From Nitrospirota bacterium (GTDB lineage Bacteria; Nitrospirota_A; Leptospirillia; Leptospirillales; Leptospirillaceae): a stretch of DNA of 64,000 nt. A program made the translations under genes and the position numbers. The notes under the pieces are model-generated. The model made no database searches and was not told where the DNA came from. It was given only the letters and a program-made list of their open reading frames with translations. Positions 36,012-44,154 of this stretch are shown one piece after another. The stretch covers positions 1 to 64,000 of the forward strand of contig JAKBPM010000002.1 of NCBI GenBank assembly GCA_021829515.1, given 5' to 3'. The stretch's first letter is position 1. Each line of letters starts with the position of its first letter.

Positions 36012-36735
36012 TGAACCTTATCGTTGGGTTGATGCGATCAATCAGCGCAGGGACTACATCGAGGAGCAACTGAAACGTTCTTCGCCTGTTGTGGCCGTGT
36101 CTGTGGAGGAGGGCATTTTGCTGCTTTCTTTTTATCGCAGAACCTCAAAAATTTTTGAAATTTATGATCGCATGGCGATGGGTGCGATCGGACATCCTGC
36201 AGATATCGAGATGATCCGGATGGCCGCAATCAATACTTCTCATGTTGAAGGATTTACCAGGTCGTCAAGAGATGTCTCGATGAGGAGACTGACTATGTTT
36301 ACCCTGTCTCCCAAGCTTAAATCCTCATTTGAGGATGTTATGTCTTCCCCATTGATTTACAGGGGGATTTTTGTTGAAGCAGGAGCTTCTCCACGGGAAG
36401 ATCTTTTCTATGAACTCGATTTCGATGGTCAGGTAAAGCCTTCTAAAATATCTGCCGTGATTTCAAACGGTGAGGATCTCTCGGATCGTATCAGGAAGAT
36501 GCTGCCTTCAACTGTTCTGTCTGGAAAAGAGGCTCTTCCTGTATTGGTTGATGCGTGCGTTTCGGGAAGTCTGGACTTTGAAGAGGCAGGGATGGATGCA
36601 GATGGAAAAATTCTTGATGAGGATCTCTACCGGCGCAAGAAAGAGCTTTTTCTGTCTGAAAGGGAGCCTGACATTCAGCTTCTGGATCGTCGAACCGGTT
36701 TGATGAGATCTCTTCCATTGCCGAGTATGCCTTAA
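36001..36735 (+). CDS. prcA: 20S proteasome alpha subunit
   Basis: PrcA forms the outer gating rings of the proteasome. The 244-residue protein begins with a Y-x-W-V-x-x-x-N-Q-R-R-D-Y-I segment like the alpha N-terminal gate region, followed by SPVVAVSVEEGILLLSF and the YDRMAMGAIGHPADIEMI stretch typical of bacterial alpha subunits. It has no N-terminal threonine. Its C-terminal tail (about 40 residues after the core) is charged and may be flexible. The start lies 11 bases inside prcB. Beta-before-alpha order is the same as in actinobacteria. Confidence 0.94.
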   Translation: MVFDEPYRWVDAINQRRDYIEEQLKRSSPVVAVSVEEGILLLSFYRRTSKIFEIYDRMAMGAIGHPADIEMIRMAAINTSHVEGFTRSSRDVSMRRLTMFTLSPKLKSSFEDVMSSPLIYRGIFVEAGASPREDLFYELDFDGQVKPSKISAVISNGEDLSDRIRKMLPSTVLSGKEALPVLVDACVSGSLDFEEAGMDADGKILDEDLYRRKKELFLSEREPDIQLLDRRTGLMRSLPLPSMP

Positions 36736-36767
36736 TCACATCCATTCTCCGGAAGGAGGGTCTGCTC

Positions 36768-38213
36768 TTGCGCTCCATCATAGGACTTGAAACGGAATAT
36801 GGAACCTTGTTGAACAGGGAGCCTGGTTCTGTAAGGGATCTTTTTCGACAGGAAGAGATTTTCCAGCGATTGAGGGACCATATCTTCCATACCCGGCGTC
36901 TTGGTGTGATCGATCAGCATCAGCGGGCATATGATGAACCTGTCGGGAATGGTGGTTTTCTGAAAAATGGCGGAAGGCTTTATGTCGACATGGGGCATCT
37001 GGAGTATGCTTCTCCGGAAGCGCTTGATCTTCTGGATCTTGTTCTGGTCGACAGGGCTGGCGACCAAATTCTTCAGGACGCGATTAACGAGCTCGGTCTG
37101 ACTTCGGAAATCTCCCTGATTAAAAACAATATAGACCATCAGACACTTGCCACATTCGGTTCTCATGAGAATTATCTTGTCTCAAGGCAGTTTCCTTTTA
37201 CGGAAAAGGGAATGGAGCCACTGGTGGCCTTTCTTGTAACAAGGCAGATCTTCACTGGAGCAGGACGGGTTGGTTCTGCCAATCTCAATGAAAGCATTAT
37301 CACTTTTCCTCCAACGGACAAGGTGGTTACTTTTCAGCTTTCCCAGAGAGCTGATTATGTTGTTAACAAGTTTTATCAATGGGTCCAGATGAACCGGTCG
37401 ATTGTGAATACCCGCGACGAGCCACTGGCTGATCCGGCCCTGTTTCGCCGAATGCATCTGTTGATGGGTGATTCAAACATGTCTCAATTTGCCACGGCGA
37501 TGAAATTTGGAACGACCAGGCTCGCTCTTTCCCTCATTGAGGATGGTTTTGCTCCTGCAGTCGGGATTATTGATCCGGTTCGGGCCAACCATGCGATTTC
37601 CCATGACATATCGATGGGCTGGAGGGTGATGGACAATGATGGACAAATGTTGACGGCGACAGATTTGCAATGGATGTTCTTTGAGGCGGCGGACAGGAAC
37701 TATCGTGGCAGGGATGAGGAAACGGACTGGGTTCTTTCAGAATGGGCTGAGCTCCTCTCCGACCTTGGCAAAAAAGATCCTTCAAAGGTTGCTGACCGCG
37801 TTGACTGGGCTGCAAAATTTATTCTCCTGAATCAGTTCAGGGAAGAGGAAGGACTGGAGTGGGGAGATCCATGGCTTGAGAGCCTGGATCTTGAATATCA
37901 CAACATTCATCCTGAAAAGGGGTTGTTTCGGATTCTCGAACAGGAGGGGAGACACCGGAGACTGATCTCCGACAGGCAAATTTCGGATGGTGTGAGCCGA
38001 CCCCCAGACTTTACGAGAGCCTGCGGCCGCTCAATGGCGGTCAATCATATCCTCGAGGAAAATGATCTGTCCTATATTATCCAGTGGTTCGGGATCCAAG
38101 TAAATGAGGGCGAGGTATTGTACATGCTTGATCCACTCAAGACCTACCACTGTGAGGTGGATCAGTATTTTTCCGATCCACCGGATGCAGAGGGAAGTTC
38201 TTTTGAAGCCTAG
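36768..38213 (+). CDS. pafA: Ligase that attaches the ubiquitin-like tag to proteins
   Basis: PafA phosphorylates the tag's C-terminal Glu with ATP and forms an isopeptide bond to a substrate lysine. The 481-residue protein has IIGLETEYGTLL, the catalytic Asp in GGRLYVDMGHLEYASPEA, FGSHENYLVSRQ, INTRDEPLAD-like VNTRDEPLADP and LLMGDSNMSQFA. It lacks the DARGF Dop loop. In the Asp motif the common HPEY reads HLEY and the usual following Cys is Ala. TTG start with GGAAGGAGG upstream. The stop overlaps the converging pyrD-like gene by four bases. Confidence 0.92.
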   Translation: MRSIIGLETEYGTLLNREPGSVRDLFRQEEIFQRLRDHIFHTRRLGVIDQHQRAYDEPVGNGGFLKNGGRLYVDMGHLEYASPEALDLLDLVLVDRAGDQILQDAINELGLTSEISLIKNNIDHQTLATFGSHENYLVSRQFPFTEKGMEPLVAFLVTRQIFTGAGRVGSANLNESIITFPPTDKVVTFQLSQRADYVVNKFYQWVQMNRSIVNTRDEPLADPALFRRMHLLMGDSNMSQFATAMKFGTTRLALSLIEDGFAPAVGIIDPVRANHAISHDISMGWRVMDNDGQMLTATDLQWMFFEAADRNYRGRDEETDWVLSEWAELLSDLGKKDPSKVADRVDWAAKFILLNQFREEEGLEWGDPWLESLDLEYHNIHPEKGLFRILEQEGRHRRLISDRQISDGVSRPPDFTRACGRSMAVNHILEENDLSYIIQWFGIQVNEGEVLYMLDPLKTYHCEVDQYFSDPPDAEGSSFEA

Positions 38214-39286
38214 GAAATATCCCTCTGTTTTGTGACATAGGCAAGGTAGGGGTCCCACATGGCTCCTGTTGCTGACATCACAAAATCGGCCCCTTCGTTT
38301 ATAAATAACTGGTAGTCATCGGGGGTGTTGTAGCCGCCCACTCCGATAATGTCAACCTTCAAATTCCCTTTGTCAATCACTTTCCTGAGTATTCCAACTG
38401 TCTGTAACGCAAGATTTCTGATGCCGGCGCCGCAAAGGCCGGATCGTTCCCGGCCTGGCCCTGGGAGGGCAGGTTGCCCGTTGGAGTTGATGATTGTCCC
38501 GGAAACGGTATTGATTGCTCCGATTCCCTGGATATATGGGGCCGCTTTTTCCATCAGCATTTCCGCAAGGTCAGGGTCGGAGATCTGTCCGACCTTCATA
38601 ATCAAAGGGGTCTCCCCAATGGCTTCCCTGACCATGGAGAGAACCTTCATGCTCGACTCTGGACTCTGGTAGAGCTGCCCTTCTTTTCCCTTGACGTTCG
38701 GGCATGAGAAATTGACCTCGATAGCCATTGCGCCGGCTTCTTTTGCCATTTTGGCTGTTCGGGCAAAATCTTCAGGCATGGAGCAGTCGTTTTGTTCGAT
38801 ACCAACAACCGAGACGACAAGAACCTGATTTTGTGCGAGCGAGTTGATCGATTCCCTGATGTCGGGGATCCAGACAGAAGGCGGCTGGCTGGGCATTCCA
38901 AAAGAATTTGTGATCGTTACAGAGCTCATTGATTGAGGATGAAAGTCCAGGGTCGCAATGAGTGGGGATGCAAGATCTTCCATTTTGAACGGTCGATTGA
39001 ATGGAACATAGAGACAGTTTGGGTTTTGATAGGAAGGATGACTATGGCTCCTGACGGTTTTATAGGTCAGGATGTCGAATCCCATTTTTGCGTAAAAGCC
39101 GATCCAGTCGGAGTTGAGGAGTGGTCCTGCCGGAATTCCTATCCTTGAACGGCAAGGTATCCCAAGAAATGAAACCAGCTGGTGTGTGCTTTGCAGTGGA
39201 GGAGGGGCAATTCCGAAGACCGGTCCGTTTCGATAGTTTTCCTCATAAGAGATTCGAATGTCATAAACTGGAGGTGCGATCGACAA
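38210..39286 (-). CDS. Dihydroorotate dehydrogenase-like flavoprotein
   Basis: This 358-residue TIM-barrel FMN protein has PAGPLLNSDWIGFYAKMGFD near the N-terminus, EVNFSCPNVKGKEG in the middle and IIGVGGYNTPDDYQLFINEGADFV near the end, which is the class 1/2 DHOD core. It probably makes orotate, but the N-terminal region is atypical, and another PreA-like dehydrogenase role is possible. I prefer the TTG at 39286 because AAAGGAG lies six bases upstream, rather than a TTG seven codons earlier. It overlaps thrB by 26 bases. Confidence 0.8.
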   Translation of the reverse strand: MSIAPPVYDIRISYEENYRNGPVFGIAPPPLQSTHQLVSFLGIPCRSRIGIPAGPLLNSDWIGFYAKMGFDILTYKTVRSHSHPSYQNPNCLYVPFNRPFKMEDLASPLIATLDFHPQSMSSVTITNSFGMPSQPPSVWIPDIRESINSLAQNQVLVVSVVGIEQNDCSMPEDFARTAKMAKEAGAMAIEVNFSCPNVKGKEGQLYQSPESSMKVLSMVREAIGETPLIMKVGQISDPDLAEMLMEKAAPYIQGIGAINTVSGTIINSNGQPALPGPGRERSGLCGAGIRNLALQTVGILRKVIDKGNLKVDIIGVGGYNTPDDYQLFINEGADFVMSATGAMWDPYLAYVTKQRDIS

Positions 39287-40220
39287 TTCTGGCTCCTTTG
39301 GAATCAATGGTTGATGGGATCAGGACAGCTTGATATTCCTGATCGTTCATAAATGTTTCCATGGCGCTCCGGACCTTCTCTATGACATCCTGTTCCGGTG
39401 CAAGAGCCACCATTGTTGATCCAGCTCCGGATATGACGAGGTTTGATGCTCCGGCTTCGACTGCGACTTTCTGGATCAACGAGAATTTTGGTATCAGCGG
39501 ACCCCTGTAGGGAGAGACCAGTGGATCACTGACCATTTGGCAGAACAGTTTGCGGTTGTTTGCGGAAACTGCGGCAAGAATGCCGGCCGTTCTCATGATG
39601 GCCTCGACAGAGTTAGTAAATGGTACCTTTTCGGGGATCGCTTTCCTGGCCTCTGCTGTTTTAAGGAGTGCCCCCGGTACAATGAAGAGGAGGCAAATGC
39701 CTTCAATCGATCCAAATCGGAAGGAGCTTTTCAGATTTGTTATGGAAACGGTCACTCCGCCAAGGAGACAAGCCGATACGTTATCAAGAAAATAGCCTCC
39801 GCTGACTCTGCTTTCTGCCGTGGCTGCGGCTTCTAGGATATCCTGTTGTGTGAAAATTTCCCCAGCAAGAATATTTCCCAGAAAAGCTCCTCCAACGGCC
39901 GATGCTGCACTTGAGCCAAGGCCAGACCCAGGTACGCCTTTTTCGATTGACATGATCAGGTCTTTGTCAGTTAAGCCTGCTTTGTCGAGAATGATTCTGG
40001 CAGCGATCGTTGCCGTATTTTGTTCCGGATCCAGTGGCAAACTGGCCCAGGCTCCGGAAATTGAAGTGATCCTGTCCCCTGAGCTGTTGTTTTCGAGGTG
40101 ACCGGTTATCAGGTCACCCATTCCGGTTACGGCCATTCCCAGTGTGTCGAACCCGGGTCCGATATTTCCGACCGAAGCTGGAGCGTAAACTGTTACCGGT
40201 CCCACAGGGGTCTCTTTCAA
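39261..40220 (-). CDS. thrB: Homoserine kinase
   Basis: ThrB phosphorylates homoserine in threonine synthesis. This 319-residue GHMP kinase has VYAPASVGNIGPGFDTLG at the start and the ATP loop VPGSGLGSSAASAVGGAFLG near residues 93-112, then the C-terminal GHMP motif VISGAGSTMVALA. The start TTG overlaps the stop of the ferredoxin gene. No thrA or thrC is nearby. Confidence 0.92.
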   Translation of the reverse strand: MKETPVGPVTVYAPASVGNIGPGFDTLGMAVTGMGDLITGHLENNSSGDRITSISGAWASLPLDPEQNTATIAARIILDKAGLTDKDLIMSIEKGVPGSGLGSSAASAVGGAFLGNILAGEIFTQQDILEAAATAESRVSGGYFLDNVSACLLGGVTVSITNLKSSFRFGSIEGICLLFIVPGALLKTAEARKAIPEKVPFTNSVEAIMRTAGILAAVSANNRKLFCQMVSDPLVSPYRGPLIPKFSLIQKVAVEAGASNLVISGAGSTMVALAPEQDVIEKVRSAMETFMNDQEYQAVLIPSTIDSKGARIVDRTSSL

Positions 40221-40558
40221 AGGGATCGTCCTCCCAGCTCCGGAGGATTGGGGATCTGAAGGTCAGAAACAACACGGCCCTTTTGGAGATGTTCTGAAAC
40301 AATTCTTTTGACGTCTTCGGATGTTTGTACCCGGTAATAGACACCATCAGGATAGATTGCCAGCACAGGTCCTTCCTCGCAGGTATCGAGACAGCCGCTT
40401 TTGTTGATCCGGATCGGTCCAGGAACATGGTTTAAGAGGACCTCTTCCTTCAGCTCTTCAAGCAGTGGGGCGATTCCTCTGGCAGCACAGGATCCTCTTG
40501 GATGGTTTGGCGGACGTTCATTTGTGCAGGCGAAAAGGTGATATCTGAATCTCCCCAT
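40217..40558 (-). CDS. Thioredoxin-like [2Fe-2S] ferredoxin
   Basis: The 113-residue protein has four cysteines in the thioredoxin-like ferredoxin pattern: C-x12-C near the N-terminus (ACTNERP...GSCAARG) and C-x3-C (SGCLDTCEEGP). Family members are small soluble electron carriers, often with unknown partners. Its stop overlaps the thrB start, so it may be co-translated with thrB, but the metabolic link is unclear. Confidence 0.9.
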   Translation of the reverse strand: MGRFRYHLFACTNERPPNHPRGSCAARGIAPLLEELKEEVLLNHVPGPIRINKSGCLDTCEEGPVLAIYPDGVYYRVQTSEDVKRIVSEHLQKGRVVSDLQIPNPPELGGRSL

Positions 40559-40651
40559 TGCTTTTGTCTCCTTAACTATTTGGTTTTTAATGTCGGCAGG
40601 AGGCAGGACTCCAGCGGGGTATTCCCCTGATTGTTCAACTCCGATCAGGGT

Positions 40652-41371
40652 TCATGACAGGTGAAAGAACTTTGGAAGGATTGTTCCCACAAAAAGGCCC
40701 GCCAATGCCGCTGATCCCCCAAGAAGGACCATTTCTCCCGCCCCCTTGATTGCCGGTTCGTTCGAGTAATAGGATTTTATAACACCGAGGGTTGCCAATA
40801 CTACTATGGACAGAGCGAGTGACAGGTCGAATGCAAGTGAAAGGGAGTGGGCCAATGCGTAAGGGAGAAGAGGCGGAACCCCCCCGACGAGAAAAGAGAG
40901 ACCCAGCCATGTTCCATCTTTTAGGGGGTGAATCTTGTCGATATCATTCAGTCCAAGCTCTTCTTTCATCATGAATGCATGCCAAAGCTTAGGGTCTTTT
41001 GTGATTCTTTGAACGAAGAGCATGGCTTCTTCATGTGAAAAGTGCATTTGCAGGAGAATGTCGATGACTTCTTTCCGTTCAAGCTCCGGAGTGTCCCTGA
41101 TTTCTTCCCACTCCCTCCTTGATTCCCTGAGGTAGAAGTCCCGCTGGCTTCTTGATGCCATATAGCCCCCAAGGAACATTGAGATGGACCCTGCAATATT
41201 GGACATGACTCCAGAAAAAAAGATCGTATGCATCGGGAGTGCTGACCCGGTCAACCCCCCGATGAAGCTGACAACGGTAACCAGCCCGTCATTGATTCCG
41301 AGAACGGAATCCTTGATCCGCCTTCCTTCTGGGGAATGCCATGCTTCAACGGATGGAAGAGAATTTTTCAT
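40652..41371 (-). CDS. VIT/CCC1 family iron or manganese transporter
   Basis: This 239-residue membrane protein has about five helices. DSVLGINDGLVTVVSFIGGL, SMFLGGYMASRSQ and a cytoplasmic acidic helix bundle with HFSHEEAMLFVQRIT match the VIT1/CCC1 family, which moves Fe(II) or Mn(II) out of the cytosol. The Glu-rich metal-binding loop is present. In an iron-oxidising cell it may protect against excess ferrous iron. It is divergent from the cytochrome cluster, and the shared 247-base region may hold metal-responsive control. Confidence 0.9.
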   Translation of the reverse strand: MKNSLPSVEAWHSPEGRRIKDSVLGINDGLVTVVSFIGGLTGSALPMHTIFFSGVMSNIAGSISMFLGGYMASRSQRDFYLRESRREWEEIRDTPELERKEVIDILLQMHFSHEEAMLFVQRITKDPKLWHAFMMKEELGLNDIDKIHPLKDGTWLGLSFLVGGVPPLLPYALAHSLSLAFDLSLALSIVVLATLGVIKSYYSNEPAIKGAGEMVLLGGSAALAGLFVGTILPKFFHLS

Positions 41372-41395
41372 ATCTCCATCATATCAAAAAACATA

Positions 41396-41419
41396 GCCCC
41401 AGTCTTAGAGCACTGGGGC
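41396..41419. repeat. Inverted repeat in the VIT/cytochrome intergenic region
   Basis: GCCCCAGT-CTTAGAGC-ACTGGGGC gives an eight-base-pair stem. On the minus strand a TATGTTTTTT run follows, so it looks like an attenuator-type hairpin in front of the VIT gene. An operator is the alternative. Confidence 0.45.
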
Positions 41420-41442
41420 TGGATAGAAATCCCAATATATTC

Positions 41443-41471
41443 TTGACAAGTATTTATGTGGGGGGTATGAT
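41443..41471 (+). promoter_or_regulatory. Near-consensus sigma70 promoter of the cytochrome cluster
   Basis: TTGACA, exactly 17 bases, TATGAT: eleven of twelve consensus bases match. It points into the respiratory cluster, about 150 bases before the first small gene. Confidence 0.75.
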
Positions 41472-41618
41472 CCACCCGATCCCTTCCTGATATTCCCTTT
41501 GTAAAAGGGTATATTGTGTCCGGAGTGGGGGGTCGTCAGCTATTATTTTTCGGAGTTTATCCGATAGTAGGATCGTTTACCGGTCCATGGATTCCATGGA
41601 AAATCGGAGGGTATCAAA

Positions 41619-41852
41619 ATGGGAAACAGCATGAAGGGTTTTGTGGCGTATGCCTTGGTTGGTGCATTTGTGGCCGTGGGCAGCGGATGCGTCGTTGGGT
41701 TTTGTTTGCAGGAGTGGTTGGGTGCGCACCGGTTTCCGACATGGCGCGGAGATTATGAGTGGGTTTACGAAGTGATGGTCATCTCCGCAATAACTGGAAT
41801 GGCAGTTTCTTTGTGGGCGCGCTCACTTCATCGCAAGGAAGAAAACTGGTGA
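41619..41852 (+). CDS. Small two-helix membrane protein of the cytochrome cluster
   Basis: This 77-residue protein has two hydrophobic segments (about 7-28, FVAYALVGAFVAVGSGCVVG, and 50-66, VMVISAITGMAVSLWA) joined by a polar loop with WRGDYEW. GGAGGG lies before the ATG. It is the first gene after a strong promoter and is likely a structural or assembly component of the respiratory cluster. No family is recognised. Confidence 0.72.
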   Translation: MGNSMKGFVAYALVGAFVAVGSGCVVGFCLQEWLGAHRFPTWRGDYEWVYEVMVISAITGMAVSLWARSLHRKEENW

Positions 41853-41953
41853 TTGGACTCTGAAAGGCTGAGCTTCCGTTTCAATGAAGCCTTCTTTTCA
41901 GCTGACCTCTCGTTGAACTTAAAGAATGTTTGAACATTGTAAAGGAGAAAGCG

Positions 41954-42154
41954 ATGAATCTTCTTTCTACGCTGGCACAATTATCTGATTCTTCCAACTG
42001 CTGTGGTGCTACCCCAGGCGGTAACGCCAGTGTTTCTGCTTTTGCGGCATTGATGGGAACGGCCACAGCTCTGACCAGCTTGCTCCTTATGATCCAGTGC
42101 ATGACCGGAATTGGCGCAAAGCCTAAGTTTGACCCTACAAAAGGGAAAAAATAG
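41954..42154 (+). CDS. Small membrane protein with adjacent cysteines
   Basis: This 66-residue protein has a polar N-terminal part with SNCCGATPGGN, then one membrane helix (ALMGTATALTSLLLMIQCM) and a short basic tail. The start ATG at 41954 is chosen because AAGGAG stands just before it; an ATG eight codons earlier has no such site. The Cys pair could bind metal or a cofactor, but that is speculation. No homologue is recognised. Confidence 0.65.
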   Translation: MNLLSTLAQLSDSSNCCGATPGGNASVSAFAALMGTATALTSLLLMIQCMTGIGAKPKFDPTKGKK

Positions 42155-42258
42155 TTTCCTTGAGAGGTCTGCCGGGAATCTTGTCCCTGGCTCTTGAACC
42201 GATTGTTGGACAAGTCAGGTTGGGTGTAGAACCCTCAACCTCAAGTGAGGAGTGGTGA

Positions 42259-42789
42259 ATGGCTTATCGTGAGTATAAATTTGGTACCATGATGATCGGG
42301 ACGCTTTTTGTAATCGTTCTCTCGATCGTTGTTTTGTTCCCATCCCTCCAGATGGCGAAAATCCCTCCGACAGCCACGGCAGTCCAGAAATCAAAGGACT
42401 ACGGCTCTGAGAGCGGATGGACGCTTGAAGATCCTATGATGACCGGTGACAATCGGCCAACTATGATCGGAAAAGGAAAGGTTGTTTTTATTCGCGAAGG
42501 TTGCTGGTGGTGCCATACGCTGCTACCTGAGCAGACCCAGGACTGGCAGTATTTTGGAGCTCCTCCGACAGCAGCTGACTTTGTGGGTGAGAGCCCGACA
42601 GTGTTCGGCTCCGATCGTAAGGCTCCTGACCTTCTCCATGTGGGAAGCCGTTTGCCGATCAAGGGATGGCATCTTGTCCATCATGCCAATCCAAGAGCTG
42701 TTCAGCCCAAGTCCATGATGCCGGCTTTTAACTATCTCCGGAAAAAGGATCTTGACGCTCTGGCCGATTACATGGCAAGCTTGAAATAG
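42259..42789 (+). CDS. ccoO: CcoO-like membrane-anchored monohaem cytochrome c
   Basis: The 176-residue protein has one N-terminal membrane anchor (about 10-30), then a cytochrome c domain with the haem site CWWCH (Cys82, Cys85, His86) and the distal Met in PKSMMPAFNYL. The surrounding pattern, EGCWWCHTLLPEQ, DRKAPDLLHVGSRLPIKGWH and HHANPRAVQPKSMMPAF, follows CcoO of cbb3 oxidase. The domain is about 30 residues shorter than usual CcoO. In cbb3 oxidase it delivers electrons to subunit I, but no full-length CcoN is in this cluster. Confidence 0.9.
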   Translation: MAYREYKFGTMMIGTLFVIVLSIVVLFPSLQMAKIPPTATAVQKSKDYGSESGWTLEDPMMTGDNRPTMIGKGKVVFIREGCWWCHTLLPEQTQDWQYFGAPPTAADFVGESPTVFGSDRKAPDLLHVGSRLPIKGWHLVHHANPRAVQPKSMMPAFNYLRKKDLDALADYMASLK

Positions 42790-42845
42790 ACGTCTTCAAT
42801 TGACGGAGATGTTTCACTGCAATTATACTTGTAAGGAGTTATAAA

Positions 42846-43178
42846 ATGGCTGATATTGACGAGATGTTGAACGAAAGGTATGACGGAATTCTTGAAGGGA
42901 CGAATAACATCCCTGCAGCGTTGATTCTCATTTTGACAATGACTGTTGTTACGGCTGAGTTGCTGACCTTCCCGCTTTTTGGAGCAAGGCCCCAGTATCC
43001 AGGCCATCCCCATCACTGGCTCATTATGGGAGCTCCCGTCCTGAAGGCACATTTGTCGAAAACCTTGGCGCGCCCATGGTGGGATCAGGGTTATATCATC
43101 AACTCAACCTATGTTTGTTTTTTCTATGTCTGGATGGGCCTTTTGTTGAAAAAAACAGAGGTTTCAAAAGACTTTTAA
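42846..43178 (+). CDS. Small membrane protein resembling the CcoP N-terminus, no haem
   Basis: This 110-residue protein has two hydrophobic segments (PAALILILTMTVVTAELLTF and STYVCFFYVWMGLLL). Its start, with RYDGILEGTNNIP, recalls the YDGIEEYDNPLP region of CcoP. It has no CxxCH. It may be a haem-free small subunit that takes the place of the CcoP anchor. AAGGAG stands upstream of the ATG. Function is inferred from position. Confidence 0.65.
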   Translation: MADIDEMLNERYDGILEGTNNIPAALILILTMTVVTAELLTFPLFGARPQYPGHPHHWLIMGAPVLKAHLSKTLARPWWDQGYIINSTYVCFFYVWMGLLLKKTEVSKDF

Positions 43179-43232
43179 TTTTGAGTATCGATTGCAAGAG
43201 ATTTCTGGAGAAAACTCTCCTGGGAGGGTCAT

Positions 43233-43337
43233 ATGTGGAACTTAAATAGTCCTTACGTTTTTTGGGTTATAACGATGATGATGTTGGCTTGTTCTCTGAT
43301 CTATTCTTTCTTTATCGACGAGAGACGGCCAGAGTAG
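43233..43337 (+). CDS. 34-residue single-helix membrane protein, possible CcoQ-like subunit
   Basis: The frame encodes one hydrophobic helix (PYVFWVITMMMLACSLIYSF) with a charged C-terminus IDERRPE. GGGAGGG lies a few bases before the ATG. Its size and place after CcoO- and CcoP-like genes suggest a CcoQ/CcoH-like accessory subunit. It is missed by length cut-offs. Two terminator hairpins follow directly. Confidence 0.6.
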   Translation: MWNLNSPYVFWVITMMMLACSLIYSFFIDERRPE

Positions 43338-43350
43338 TTTTTAGTCGCAG

Positions 43351-43386
43351 GAGAAAGGCCGGATTATTTCCCATCCGGCCTTTCTC
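43351..43386 (+). terminator. Perfect 14-bp inverted repeat, first of two tandem hairpins
   Basis: GAGAAAGGCCGGAT and its exact complement enclose an eight-base loop. The stem ends with T-rich TTTCTC. It lies 14 bases after the 34-residue gene's stop, within the cytochrome cluster. Confidence 0.7.
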
Positions 43387-43405
43387 ATTTCCGGCATATT
43401 GGACC

Positions 43406-43435
43406 AGGGCGGTTCGCTTGCGACCGCCCTTTTTG
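43406..43435 (+). terminator. Second tandem hairpin, GC-rich with T-run
   Basis: GGGCGGT-TCGC and GCGA-CCGCCC pair with one bulge around a TT loop, followed by TTTTTG. This is a classical Rho-independent terminator and divides the cluster into two transcripts or a polar operon. Confidence 0.75.
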
Positions 43436-43485
43436 TTGACCCGGGAATGCGAGGGGCCGTAAAATAACAGGTAAGAGGGTCCTGT

Positions 43486-43692
43486 ATGAATATCAAACTG
43501 TCTGTTTCTATCGTTATCTTTACCTTCCTGATTGCTGCTGTTTTTGTCTTTCTCATCATGTCCCGTTATATCATTGGCCCTTTTGGAAAGTTGAAAAAAG
43601 GAGAGCAGGTTGTTGTCGTCCTCAGTATTATCGGAGTGACCGTCGTTCTGTTGTTTGCGGTGGTTCAGCTCGTCTTGAAAATTCTGGTTTGA
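43486..43692 (+). CDS. Small two-helix membrane protein
   Basis: This 68-residue protein is almost wholly hydrophobic with two helices (VSIVIFTFLIAAVFVFLIMS and VVVLSIIGVTVVLLFAVVQL) separated by IIGPFGKLKKGEQ. It starts the second half of the cytochrome cluster, 14 bases before a cytochrome c gene. No family recognised. Confidence 0.68.
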   Translation: MNIKLSVSIVIFTFLIAAVFVFLIMSRYIIGPFGKLKKGEQVVVVLSIIGVTVVLLFAVVQLVLKILV

Positions 43693-43705
43693 TGAGGTTC
43701 TGGCA

Positions 43706-44137
43706 ATGAAGACTGGGGAAAAGGTTGTGTTTATGCTTACGGCCCTGATGATTGGGGTTGTAATGATTTTGTATGTATTGGGCCAGATGCATATCATTAA
43801 CTTCTGGACGACGAATGATGTGTATGTATTTAACAAAAAAACAGAAGCAGGCTTTCATGTTTTCAAAAGAGATGGCTGCAAGAACTGTCATGTTCTCTAC
43901 GGAGATGGAGATTTTGCAGGTCCGGATCTTGATGGAGAAGGAACCAAAAGAACGCGCCAGTGGCTGGAAGCTTATATGAAAGACCCGCACAAAGTCTTTT
44001 TCAATACCAGACACGATGGAAAATTTGCAACGGATTTTTCTGATATTCCTCCAGCTGACAAGGCGATGCTTCTGGATTTGTTGACATCAACCCAATCGCT
44101 TCCAGGCTCTCCCAACTATCCTAAACCGCCAAAATAA
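43706..44137 (+). CDS. Membrane-anchored monohaem cytochrome c without an obvious distal methionine
   Basis: The 143-residue protein has one N-terminal helix (about 8-26) and a haem site CKNCH (Cys58, Cys61, His62) followed by GPDLDGEGTKR, as in class I cytochromes. The region where M-P-x-F is expected reads FATDFSDIPPADKAM, so the axial Met is absent or displaced. An unusual ligand or lower redox potential is possible. It lies between small membrane protein genes and is likely an electron carrier of the cluster. Confidence 0.82.
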   Translation: MKTGEKVVFMLTALMIGVVMILYVLGQMHIINFWTTNDVYVFNKKTEAGFHVFKRDGCKNCHVLYGDGDFAGPDLDGEGTKRTRQWLEAYMKDPHKVFFNTRHDGKFATDFSDIPPADKAMLLDLLTSTQSLPGSPNYPKPPK

Positions 44138-44154
44138 ATGAGAAAGGGTTAACG

